This document shows, piece after piece, positions 51,295-58,689 of a stretch of DNA of 64,000 nucleotides. The notes beneath the pieces are model-generated. The model was not told where the DNA came from and did not search any database. It saw only the letters and a list, made by a program, of their open reading frames with translations. Each line of letters begins with the position of its first letter. The first letter of the stretch is position 1. The translations under genes and the position numbers were made by a program. The DNA is from CAIMZW01 sp037135095 (lineage in GTDB: Bacteria; Actinomycetota; Actinomycetes; Nanopelagicales; Nanopelagicaceae), in contig JBAXKZ010000001.1 of NCBI GenBank assembly GCA_037135095.1, positions 1 to 64,000 of the forward strand. Reading direction: 5' to 3'.

Positions 51295-51611
51295 ACCCTT
51301 CGAGCGGCAGCGATAATTACGAGCACTATTCCGCCGAGCAAAAAAATATTCCCATTGTTATTACCCATAATTAGCAATTCAAAACTGGTTCCGTGAACGC
51401 CGCCTCGGAAAACTATCGCCAACCATCCGATGCCGGCCGCTATTTTTAACCAACGCGACTCCCAAAATCTTCCCACCAGCCAAATTCCTACGGCCGTTTC
51501 AAGCAGCGAAAAGATTAGACCATAAGGGGAAAAAGCATTGTGCAGCGCTATTCCGGCGAAGCCGATCGCTATGCCGGCAAACGTTGCCGAAAGGGTTCGG
51601 AGTAGTTTAAT
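51291..51611 (-). CDS. DUF6113-like membrane protein with apparent ATT start
   Basis: 106 residues if started at the ATT (51609-51611) that overlaps the mshB stop codon. Four hydrophobic helices (about 10-26, 32-50, 56-74, 85-103) fit the DUF6113 family encoded after mshB in actinobacteria, including an SPYGLIF segment at the start of helix 2. The only canonical in-frame start, a GTG at 51476, would delete helix 1 and most of helix 2. From the in-frame TAA at 51618 to that GTG there is no ATG, GTG or TTG. The function is unknown. It converges with cysS with interlocked stops. Confidence 0.68.
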   Translation of the reverse strand: MKLLRTLSATFAGIAIGFAGIALHNAFSPYGLIFSLLETAVGIWLVGRFWESRWLKIAAGIGWLAIVFRGGVHGTSFELLIMGNNNGNIFLLGGIVLVIIAAARRV

Positions 51612-52515
51612 TTGAGGTTACGCCCGCGAAGAGATCGGTCTCTCTACCCTGTTCATCTAGCTCTCCGGAAACCTGGCCTTTAACTAAGGTGTAGAACTCT
51701 TGTCCCCAAACATCTAGCCCAACATTATTAGAGAGCGCAAAGAACGGACCGTCCAGTGAGATCTGCGTTGCGTGTGCCTTCATAGCCGCCATTTTGGCAG
51801 CTACATAAGCACTGCCATTGATAACTGTTGTGACAAGTTCATCGGGCTTGGCAAATGGCAGATCATCAGCGCTTGTGACGCCGAAAAAATCGGAGCCAAT
51901 CTCTTTCATCTTGTCTATACCTGCTTGAATGACGGAGCGCGGCATGGTGTTCCAATAAATTTTTTCAATTTCCCAGGCGGCTCCGGTGCCGAAGTTGGAA
52001 TCGGCCGCGAGCTCGGCAGCACGCATCGCAACACGGTGAGCTTGAATGTGATCTGGGTGACCGTAGCCCCCGAACTCATCGTAAGTAACAAGAACCTGTG
52101 GTTTTTCTTCTCGAATTAAAGTGACCAAATAACTAGCCGCATCATCCAAATTAGCCTGCCAAAAAACATCGCTTCTATTATTTGGCTCGGTCCCCATCAT
52201 TCCGCTATCGCGCCATTTTCGATCCGGTTGGCCAAGAAAGCGGTGATCGCTCACCCCGAGAATCGACATCGCTTCGGCAAGTTCGACAACCCGATGATCG
52301 CCTAGTTGATCATCATGTGTGCTGGCTAATGCAGCCAACTCTGTTACCAGGACTTCACCCTCTTCGCCTCGGGTACAGGTAACCAAAGTTACTTTGCCAC
52401 CCTCCGAAATATATTTGGCCATGGTGGCGCCATTGTTTATGGTTTCATCATCAGGATGAGCGTGAACTAGGAGCAGGCGACGCGAATTCCCAGCAATTAC
52501 TTTCTGAGCCGACAC
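51607..52515 (-). CDS. mshB: Mycothiol biosynthesis deacetylase MshB
   Basis: 302 residues, GTG start with an AGAAGAG site upstream. LmbE-like zinc deacetylase: LLLVHAHPDDETINNGATMA (AHPDDE at 19-24) and YGHPDHIQAHRVAM supply zinc ligands and the catalytic Asp. MshB removes acetyl from GlcNAc-inositol, the second step to mycothiol, the actinobacterial thiol. The related Mca acts on mycothiol conjugates; the DUF6113-like gene directly after favours MshB, as in Rv1170-Rv1171. It is divergent from a TetR gene. Confidence 0.88.
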   Translation of the reverse strand: MSAQKVIAGNSRRLLLVHAHPDDETINNGATMAKYISEGGKVTLVTCTRGEEGEVLVTELAALASTHDDQLGDHRVVELAEAMSILGVSDHRFLGQPDRKWRDSGMMGTEPNNRSDVFWQANLDDAASYLVTLIREEKPQVLVTYDEFGGYGHPDHIQAHRVAMRAAELAADSNFGTGAAWEIEKIYWNTMPRSVIQAGIDKMKEIGSDFFGVTSADDLPFAKPDELVTTVINGSAYVAAKMAAMKAHATQISLDGPFFALSNNVGLDVWGQEFYTLVKGQVSGELDEQGRETDLFAGVTSN

Positions 52516-52654
52516 ACTTTTCTCTTCTCTGCTTCGCGGGCGATAAGCCCTAATTTTCGTGGAAATCGATCAGATGAGCAAAGCCAAAGCAGAATTAGGC
52601 GGTTTCGGGCATGGTTACAGGCTAAAGGGATGTGAAAGGTGGGCGCTTTGGTCG

Positions 52655-52660
52655 TACCAT
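52655..52660 (+). promoter_or_regulatory. Leaderless-type -10 box (TACCAT)
   Basis: TACCAT lies 7 bases upstream of the ATG at 52668 of the TetR gene, fixing that start over an ATG-less extension to 52632. Confidence 0.5.
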
Positions 52661-52667
52661 TCCCCAG

Positions 52668-53282
52668 ATGAGCATTGAAAACCCAAATAAGCCGCGCCTG
52701 CCCCGCGATGAACGTCGGGCGCAATTACTTAGCGCCGCGCTCGAGGTCTTTACCGCAGCTGGCTACCACCAAGCAGCAATGGATGAGATCGCCGATCGAG
52801 CCAAAGTAAGTAAGCCGGTCCTCTACCAGCACTTTCCTTCGAAATTGGATCTATACCTCGCGGTGCTCGATCTACATATCGATTCTCTGGTCTTTGATCT
52901 GCAAAAGGCGATCGCCTCCACCTCAGACAATGGCGACCGCGTAAAGGCGACAGTTGATGCGTACTTTGATTTCATAAATGATGAAGGCGAAGCATTTCGG
53001 TTGCTCTTTGAAAGCGATATGAGCGTCGAACCGCAAGTTCGAGAACGGTTAAATCGAATGACTTATGACTGTGCCGCCGCAGTCAGCGCTGTGATTTCCC
53101 TGGATACCGGATTGGCGAAAGAAGCATCAATGATGTTAGCCGTGGGGCTAATCGGCACCACACAAACCGCCGCCCGCCATTGGTTGGAACGCGATGGCAA
53201 AATTAACCGTGAGGTAGCGGGTGAGTTGGTTTCAAACCTGCTTTGGCGCGGAATCTCGGGTTTCCCCAAATCTGGTAGTTAA
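52668..53282 (+). CDS. TetR/AcrR family regulator (Rv3208-like)
   Basis: 204 residues. N-terminal HTH: RDERRAQLLSAALEVFTAAGYHQAAMDEIADRAKVSKPVLYQHFPSKLDLYLAVLD. The C-terminal ligand domain is helical. It is followed by the DUF3107 gene, the same order as Rv3208-Rv3208A in Mycobacterium, so it is probably the orthologue. The mycobacterial protein represses itself and is linked to replication timing. It is divergent from mshB with 152 bases between, which could make mshB a target. Confidence 0.88.
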   Translation: MSIENPNKPRLPRDERRAQLLSAALEVFTAAGYHQAAMDEIADRAKVSKPVLYQHFPSKLDLYLAVLDLHIDSLVFDLQKAIASTSDNGDRVKATVDAYFDFINDEGEAFRLLFESDMSVEPQVRERLNRMTYDCAAAVSAVISLDTGLAKEASMMLAVGLIGTTQTAARHWLERDGKINREVAGELVSNLLWRGISGFPKSGS

Positions 53283-53306
53283 TTCGCGGGAATTCCGCGC
53301 CGCGAT

Positions 53307-53312
53307 TAAACT
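53307..53312 (+). promoter_or_regulatory. Leaderless-type -10 box (TAAACT)
   Basis: TAAACT lies 6 bases before the ATG at 53319 of the DUF3107 gene, in the 36-base gap after tetR. Confidence 0.5.
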
Positions 53313-53318
53313 AAGAAT

Positions 53319-53573
53319 ATGTCTACAAAAAAAGCGGTCCAAGCACACACCGAAATTCGCATTGGAATCTCAGATTCCACTCAAGAATTGAATATTGAAA
53401 GTGAACTTTCCCCGGAGAAGATTTTGGCATCAGTTACCGAGAGTTTGAATCAAGGTACTTCACTGATTGTTGTAGATGTTCGGGGCCGACAAACTATTGT
53501 CCCCCACAATAAAATCTCTTTTGTAGAAATTGGCGAAACAGCCGATCGCAAAGTTGGCTTTGCCACGATTTAA
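53319..53573 (+). CDS. DUF3107 protein (TB9.4-like)
   Basis: 84 residues. Actinobacterial DUF3107 family: EIRIGISDSTQELNIESELSPEKILASVTESLNQGTSLIVVDVRGRQTIVPHNKISFVEIG. Its small alternating beta/alpha pattern with a long strand pair resembles an ATP-synthase-epsilon-like or SPIN-type small domain, but the function is unknown. Rv3208A, the mycobacterial counterpart, also follows the TetR gene. Its stop interlocks with that of the convergent ParA-like gene by 4 bases. Confidence 0.88.
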   Translation: MSTKKAVQAHTEIRIGISDSTQELNIESELSPEKILASVTESLNQGTSLIVVDVRGRQTIVPHNKISFVEIGETADRKVGFATI

Positions 53574-54295
53574 CTCTTTGAGTTAATGCGCTCCAGAAGA
53601 AAATAGGCAAGTTCACGGTAGGCCAAAGCAACCGAGCCGCTCTTTGCGTTGTTAAGTACTGATTTCCCAGCTAAAGCGGCATCCGATACTAAATTTGATT
53701 TTGGGATATGCGGTGAAAGAATCTCAATTTCATCCGCTAAGAGTTCGAGCAATTGGTTCGAGGCGCTATGTGTAAGTATCGGGAGGGCACCCAGCCAATT
53801 CGTGGTCTTCGCCAGTTCTAAAACTTGTAAAACTCCTCTTACGCTGGTCATCGTTAAAGTTGTTGGCGCGATCGCAAAATCAGCCAAATTCAAGCTCAAC
53901 AAGAGCGTTTTAGAGATGGTGGACGGGGAATCAATGATCACGAAATCAAAAGGTGAATCTTGGAGTTCTAACTCCCGGCGAAGCCGCTTCGCCATCTGTG
54001 CCAAATCCGATTCTTTCTCATCTAAATGCGACAATCTTGAATCACTAGGTAGTAAATAGAAACGCTCCGACGTTGTTGTGATGGCGCTGCTTAAGGGAGC
54101 GCTACCGCGCAAAACGTCGATCGCAGTGATTCTTGGATTTTCAACGCCTAGTAAATAGGTTGCGCTACCTCGAACATCTAGATCGATCAATAGCGTTCGG
54201 TTCCCATATTCGGCAAAGGCCACGGCCAGGGCATGAGTGGTCGTCGTTTTGCCAACCCCGCCAGCAGTGTTGGCAACTGTGATTACTAACGTCAT
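53570..54295 (-). CDS. ParA/MinD-like ATPase with altered signature lysine
   Basis: 241 residues from ATG 54295 (ATGA overlap with the DUF2236 gene); a longer frame upstream only overlaps that gene. P-loop ANTAGGVGKTTTTHALA: the P-loop Lys16 is present but the signature lysine of KGGVGKT is Ala11, so ATP-driven dimerisation could be altered. LIDLDVRGSATYLLG and FVIIDSPST follow. There is no parB or parS nearby, so it is not a standard partition protein. It may position an unknown cargo. It ends the four-gene PHP-MarC-DUF2236-ParA run. Confidence 0.83.
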   Translation of the reverse strand: MTLVITVANTAGGVGKTTTTHALAVAFAEYGNRTLLIDLDVRGSATYLLGVENPRITAIDVLRGSAPLSSAITTTSERFYLLPSDSRLSHLDEKESDLAQMAKRLRRELELQDSPFDFVIIDSPSTISKTLLLSLNLADFAIAPTTLTMTSVRGVLQVLELAKTTNWLGALPILTHSASNQLLELLADEIEILSPHIPKSNLVSDAALAGKSVLNNAKSGSVALAYRELAYFLLERINSKS

Positions 54296-55035
54296 GCAAA
54301 AACGCTTTCGGGGATCAATCCCAAAGTCGAACGAGTTGCCCTGAGGGCAATATTTGTCGCAACTTCGTGGCCCGGCAGATTCGGTAAATTGTAAAGTTTT
54401 CGAGCCCAAACTGGCAGAGACGCAGTAGCCAGCGCAGCTAAGGAAGTCCAAGCCGGCGCTGCAGGAGTTCCAAAGCGCAGCGACTTACTCATGGGTGGGA
54501 AGGTCAAAAATATCGCCGCTCGTTTAGCATCTTCACTGGCAACTAATTCCGGCGAAATCTCGGCGAAATAGGATTGCATTTCGCGAACGGTTGTTGGAAC
54601 GGAATCGGAATTGATACCAACGAGATTCGCGAAAGTGCGCATTTCGAGAACGTAGGTATCTCTCTCTGCGGGCTCCAGCGCTAAACCGGAGCGGACTGCT
54701 ACATCCAAGAATGAGTCGACCATTGCCATATGTACCCACAGAAGTAAGTGCGGATCATCGAGTCCAAGTTTGGTGTGAATCGCGCGCACGCGGGCGGCCA
54801 TTGATTCTGCTTGAACAATCGGTCCAAAGGTCAAAAGTGCTACATAGTCGCCCGTCCTGCGTAGCCGACCCCAAGTGTCCTCGCGGAAATTTGAGTTATT
54901 TGCAACGCCCGCCATCGCCTCAGGGTGCAGAGCTTGCTGAAGCAGGGCGCGGATTCCGCCCACTGCCATTGCAGGATCCGAATGAAGCTTTCTGGTAATT
55001 GAATCAGCAGCGAAAAGTGATTGTTCTGCTTTCAT
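54292..55035 (-). CDS. DUF2236 / oxygenase MpaB-family protein
   Basis: 247 residues. MpaB/latex-clearing-protein family: GGIRALLQQALHPEAMAGVANNSNFREDTWGRLRRTGDYVALLTFG, WVHMAMVDSFL and TFANLVG fit the all-helical fold. Characterised members are b-haem oxygenases that cleave polyisoprenoids or other chains. The conserved W-H (WVHMAMV) and R residues seen here are the usual haem-pocket residues, but activity was not shown for such actinobacterial paralogues. It overlaps marC by 4 bases and the ParA-like gene by 4 bases. Confidence 0.82.
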   Translation of the reverse strand: MKAEQSLFAADSITRKLHSDPAMAVGGIRALLQQALHPEAMAGVANNSNFREDTWGRLRRTGDYVALLTFGPIVQAESMAARVRAIHTKLGLDDPHLLLWVHMAMVDSFLDVAVRSGLALEPAERDTYVLEMRTFANLVGINSDSVPTTVREMQSYFAEISPELVASEDAKRAAIFLTFPPMSKSLRFGTPAAPAWTSLAALATASLPVWARKLYNLPNLPGHEVATNIALRATRSTLGLIPESVFA

Positions 55036-55652
55036 AAATTAAAGAAACCCTTAATAGATTGAACGACCATCTCAACGGCGATTGCAGCCAAAAGTAAGCC
55101 GGCGATTCGCGCCAACAAAGTTACGCCAGAATCTCGAATTAATCCAAGAATTTTGGTCGAGAACATCAAAGTTAGTCCGATGACCACATGCACTCCAATA
55201 ATGGCAAAAGCTAGCGCCAACTTAGCAGTGCCGGTGTGCGCGTACTGCACATAAATAATGGTGGTAACGATGGCACCTGGACCTGCAAGTAGAGGTGTAC
55301 CTAGGGGAACCAGAGCTACATTCACATTCTCGGGCGTGGTACCCGAACTATCTTTACCGGTTAAAAGTTCTAGCGAAATTAAGAGCATCAGCAGCCCACC
55401 CGCACCCTGCAGGGCATTAACTGAAATGTGAAGATAATCCAGAATCAATTTTCCAAAGAGTGCGAAAATTACGATAACCAGGAGTGAGACTCCCGCACCT
55501 TGCCACGCCATCTTGATCCGTTGCCGTGGTGAATGTCCAGAAACCAGTGCCAGAAAAATTGGCGTAGCGCCAGGCGGATCTAAAATTACAAAGAAAGTGA
55601 CGAAAGCTTGGATTCCAAAAGTGACCGCCGAGACCGTTGCAATGTTGCTCAT
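55032..55652 (-). CDS. MarC family integral membrane protein
   Basis: 206 residues from ATG 55652, inside the PHP gene's stop (ATGA). Six helices with the MarC pattern: FFVILDPPGATPIFLALVSG near the N-terminus (DPPG loop) and VALVPLGTPLLAGPGAIVTTIIY near the middle, the two repeated half-domains. Substrates are unknown; early links of MarC to multiple antibiotic resistance were withdrawn. The tight overlaps with the PHP and DUF2236 genes point to one operon. Confidence 0.86.
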   Translation of the reverse strand: MSNIATVSAVTFGIQAFVTFFVILDPPGATPIFLALVSGHSPRQRIKMAWQGAGVSLLVIVIFALFGKLILDYLHISVNALQGAGGLLMLLISLELLTGKDSSGTTPENVNVALVPLGTPLLAGPGAIVTTIIYVQYAHTGTAKLALAFAIIGVHVVIGLTLMFSTKILGLIRDSGVTLLARIAGLLLAAIAVEMVVQSIKGFFNL

Positions 55653-56494
55653 ACCCTTACGACCCTTCGCTCTCGTGCTCTGGATTCTAACTTTTCCCAT
55701 TGAGGTATTGATGTGGTGAATTCTCCGAGCAGGTTAAGTTTACCGTTGCCGTGGTAATCGCTGGAACCCGTTGAAACTAGGTCAAAATCCATAGCAATGG
55801 CGCGCAATAATTCGCGTTGCTCTTGGGTGTGATCTCGATGATCAACTTCAATCCCATCTAGGCCGGCGGCTACCAGAGTGGTGAAGGTTTCCGACGAGAT
55901 AGTTCGCCCGCGGAGCGAGGCAAAAGGGTGAGCAATTACTGCCACCCCGCCTGCTGCCTTTATTTGTCGAATCGTCTCCTCGGGCGTTGGTGAATAGTGT
56001 GAAACATAATATTTCGAATGGTTGTGTAGCAGCTCGGAAAAAGCTTCCTCACGATTTTTAACGATTCCTTTTTCAATTAGCGCATCCGCCAGGTGTGGCC
56101 GACCCAAAGTTGCACCGTCCGAAAGTTGCGCGAGAACTTCGGACATCGAAATTTCAAAGCCAGCCTGATTAAGTCGCGAAATTATTCGCTCCATTCGGCC
56201 GTATCTATTTTCTCGGGTTTGGGCCAACGTTTGCTGAAGTTGCTGGTCTAACGGATCAAACAATAAGCCGAGCATATGAACGCTGATGCCATCAAGAGTT
56301 TGACAGGAGATTTCGGAACCTAAAACTAAATCGAGATTTGGTCGCAAATAGGAGAGCGCCTCATCCCAACCGGCAATTGTGTCGTGGTCCGTCAAAGCTA
56401 AAACGGTAATTCCGTTAGCTAATGCCTTATTAATTAGGGCACCCGGCGCATCAGTGCCATCACTTATGGCGGAATGAGTGTGTAGATCAATCAC
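55649..56494 (-). CDS. PHP-domain phosphoesterase
   Basis: 281 residues, GTG start with TAGATT 6 bases upstream. PHP fold: DLHTHSAISDGTDAPGALI, ALTDHDTIAGW, GSEISC, GGVAVIAHPFAS and STGSSDYHG supply the trinuclear metal ligands in order. Relatives include YciV/RNase AM, which hydrolyses 5'-3' RNA ends and 3',5'-bisphosphate nucleotides (pAp). That role is likely but not certain. It heads the marC-DUF2236-ParA run and is independent of the EamA gene 23 bases upstream. Confidence 0.87.
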   Translation of the reverse strand: MIDLHTHSAISDGTDAPGALINKALANGITVLALTDHDTIAGWDEALSYLRPNLDLVLGSEISCQTLDGISVHMLGLLFDPLDQQLQQTLAQTRENRYGRMERIISRLNQAGFEISMSEVLAQLSDGATLGRPHLADALIEKGIVKNREEAFSELLHNHSKYYVSHYSPTPEETIRQIKAAGGVAVIAHPFASLRGRTISSETFTTLVAAGLDGIEVDHRDHTQEQRELLRAIAMDFDLVSTGSSDYHGNGKLNLLGEFTTSIPQWEKLESRARERRVVRV

Positions 56495-56500
56495 GGCTTA

Positions 56501-56506
56501 AATCTA
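56501..56506 (-). promoter_or_regulatory. Leaderless-type -10 box (TAGATT)
   Basis: TAGATT lies 6 bases upstream of the GTG start of the PHP gene at 56494, within the short gap after the EamA gene. Confidence 0.55.
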
Positions 56507-56517
56507 TCGGTACTGTG

Positions 56518-57408
56518 CTATTCAGCGCTTTTTGAGCGAAGCACAAAGATCCCGCAGCCTATTAATAGCCCGATGATGCCAGGTATGGTTCCCTTTGCCG
56601 GGCTTTGCCCCAGCCACCAGAAAGCCAAGAGCGCTCCTACTGGCACTTCGAAGAATGTAATCAGTGAGACAACAGCCGGTGAGACACGCTTAAGCGAAAG
56701 ATTAAACATCGTATGTCCCAATAGTTGAGCGCCAAATATCAGTGCAAGTAGGAGCAACCATTGTTTTAGCGGAAAACTGAAGAAGGAATACCCAGATAGA
56801 AAAACCACGGGCAAGACCGATAGAGAGCAAGCGGTGTAACAAACACTGGTGTAGGTACTGGTCGAAAGTTCCTTTTGCGCTTTGGAGCCGATCAACACAT
56901 AGCCTGCTGCCAAAGCCGCACCTACAAGTGCAGCAAGATCACCTAGAAATGATCGAAATGAAATCCTTAAATCAATTCCGGTTATCAATAACACCGAACT
57001 GAAAGCGATCAGCATCCCCCACCAAGCTCTACGAGGGATATGGCCGCCTCTAATTCGTAAAAAGATAGCCGCAAAGACGGGCTGCAATGAAGTTATGGCC
57101 GTTCCCGCAGCAACGCTGGTAAAACGCATTGCGATAAAAAACCCGAGAAAATGAAGAGCCAACAGCAGGCCAGCCAACGCAGACCACTTTAAAGCTCGCT
57201 TTTGACTAGCGGTGCGCCATTCTGCGCGCCGAAATGCCGCTGGAAGCATTATTAATGCGCCACCTAAGTTTCGCCAAAAGATCAAAGTTGGAACGGCCAT
57301 AGTGCTCAATGCGATTACTGGGCCAGATGTGCCAATACCGATGATGCCTAGCGATAGAAACAGTAAGTCTCGGCCTTTGGGCAGAGCAGTGTGGTCGTCA
57401 ATCGCCAT
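56518..57408 (-). CDS. EamA/DMT-type transporter
   Basis: 296 residues, ten predicted helices in two EamA halves (the first with FWRNLGGALIMLPAAF, the second with SPAVVSLITFFEVPVGALLAFWWLGQ). Family members export amino acids or other metabolites or carry nucleotide sugars; no substrate can be assigned. Its ATG directly follows the TAA of the Nramp-like gene, so it is cotranscribed with the metal-transport pair upstream. Confidence 0.86.
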   Translation of the reverse strand: MAIDDHTALPKGRDLLFLSLGIIGIGTSGPVIALSTMAVPTLIFWRNLGGALIMLPAAFRRAEWRTASQKRALKWSALAGLLLALHFLGFFIAMRFTSVAAGTAITSLQPVFAAIFLRIRGGHIPRRAWWGMLIAFSSVLLITGIDLRISFRSFLGDLAALVGAALAAGYVLIGSKAQKELSTSTYTSVCYTACSLSVLPVVFLSGYSFFSFPLKQWLLLLALIFGAQLLGHTMFNLSLKRVSPAVVSLITFFEVPVGALLAFWWLGQSPAKGTIPGIIGLLIGCGIFVLRSKSAE

Positions 57409-58689
57409 TTAGTGGACGGTAAACCAGAGCATGCAGCCAACGCATACAAAAACAATCGCAATAATTACGCGATAGATCCAAAGCATGGTTTTGGTCGCGG
57501 AATACTCACCCATCAATCGTTTATCTTTTGAAATGCCGTACATATAAACCAATAACGGAAGTAATAGCGCAGCATTCAAAATCTGGCTAACAACCAAAAT
57601 AGTAATCAGCGGAGCGCCCGGAATCAGGATAAGTAGCGCGCTCAAAACTGTGATTGCCGCAAAGGTGCCATAGAAAAGCGGTGCCTCTTTTGGACCATCA
57701 TCCAGCGCCGCTGGCCGACCCGTTAAATCGCTAACTGAATAGGCTGTTGAAAGCGGCAAAATTGAAGCGGCCAATAAAGCAGCTCCAACAAGCCCAATAG
57801 CGAATAGGTCTTTCGCCAAGGTGCCGGCAAGCGGTTTTAACGCAGCTGCAGCATCGGAAGCATCGACGATCGTTATGTGTTGTTTATTTAAAGTAGCGGC
57901 GCAAGTGACGATGACGAAGAAACCAATAACGCCAGTCAGGAGCGAGCCGGTCCAAACGTCTACTCGCAGCAACTTCAAATCATCCCGAGTTAATCGCTTA
58001 TCAACAGCGTAAGACTGAATGAAGGCGAGCCCCCAAGGCGCCAAAGTTGTTCCTAAAGTTGCAGTGGCGATAAAGACCGCATCTTTGGTGAATGGCATCG
58101 ATGGCACAACCATGCCGTGGAAGGCTTGGCCCCAATCGGGGTGAGCTAGAAAGCCGGCAATAACATAGGCAAAGAAGACTGCCGACAGGACAAAAAATAC
58201 TTTTTCAACTCTGGAGAAAGAACCTTTAAGAACTAGGAACGAGACAATCAAAGCCGCAGCCGGAACCGTTACATATTTTGAGTAACCATAGAGTTGACCC
58301 GCGGCGGCAATGCCTGCAAATTCCGCGGTCATTGTTCCAATGTTCGCCAAAATCAAAACAACTGCGCTCAGTACCCCGGATCGAGCGCCGTACTTCTGTC
58401 GGACCAGACCAATCAAACCTTGGCGCGTCACGACGCCGATCCGGGCTCCCAAATCTTGAAAGAGAATTAGAGCAATGGTTGAGATAACCAAGACCCACAA
58501 CATCTGGTAGCCATATTTGGCGCCCAATACCGAATAAGTAGTGATACCCGCTGGATCATCATCAGATAGCCCAGCTATCACCCCGGGTCCCATGACCGAT
58601 AACAGCGCTGCTATTCGGATTTTGCGTGGCGTGATGGTTCTGGCTGCCGAAGGTGAAATCTTCTTCGCAGCCTTTTTTACCTCGGTCAC
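57409..58689 (-). CDS. Nramp-related metal transporter with altered metal-binding motifs
   Basis: 426 residues, eleven helices of the LeuT-fold Nramp family. In helix 1 the canonical DPGN is DPAG (45-48) and in helix 6 the canonical MPH is APW (218-220 in TTLAPWGLAFIQSYAV). The helix-6 methionine is what favours soft metals (Mn, Fe) over Mg and Ca; its loss is seen in Nramp-related magnesium transporters. Magnesium or another hard cation is therefore the likely substrate (inference). It overlaps by 4 bases an MgtE-like cytosolic sensor gene, and an EamA gene follows. Confidence 0.84.
   Translation of the reverse strand: MTEVKKAAKKISPSAARTITPRKIRIAALLSVMGPGVIAGLSDDDPAGITTYSVLGAKYGYQMLWVLVISTIALILFQDLGARIGVVTRQGLIGLVRQKYGARSGVLSAVVLILANIGTMTAEFAGIAAAGQLYGYSKYVTVPAAALIVSFLVLKGSFSRVEKVFFVLSAVFFAYVIAGFLAHPDWGQAFHGMVVPSMPFTKDAVFIATATLGTTLAPWGLAFIQSYAVDKRLTRDDLKLLRVDVWTGSLLTGVIGFFVIVTCAATLNKQHITIVDASDAAAALKPLAGTLAKDLFAIGLVGAALLAASILPLSTAYSVSDLTGRPAALDDGPKEAPLFYGTFAAITVLSALLILIPGAPLITILVVSQILNAALLLPLLVYMYGISKDKRLMGEYSATKTMLWIYRVIIAIVFVCVGCMLWFTVH

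Noticed and set aside
51291..51476. 61-residue version of the DUF6113-like protein starting at GTG
   Set aside because: It would cut off two hydrophobic helices that continue in frame to the mshB stop and match the family; the longer form with an ATT start is preferred.
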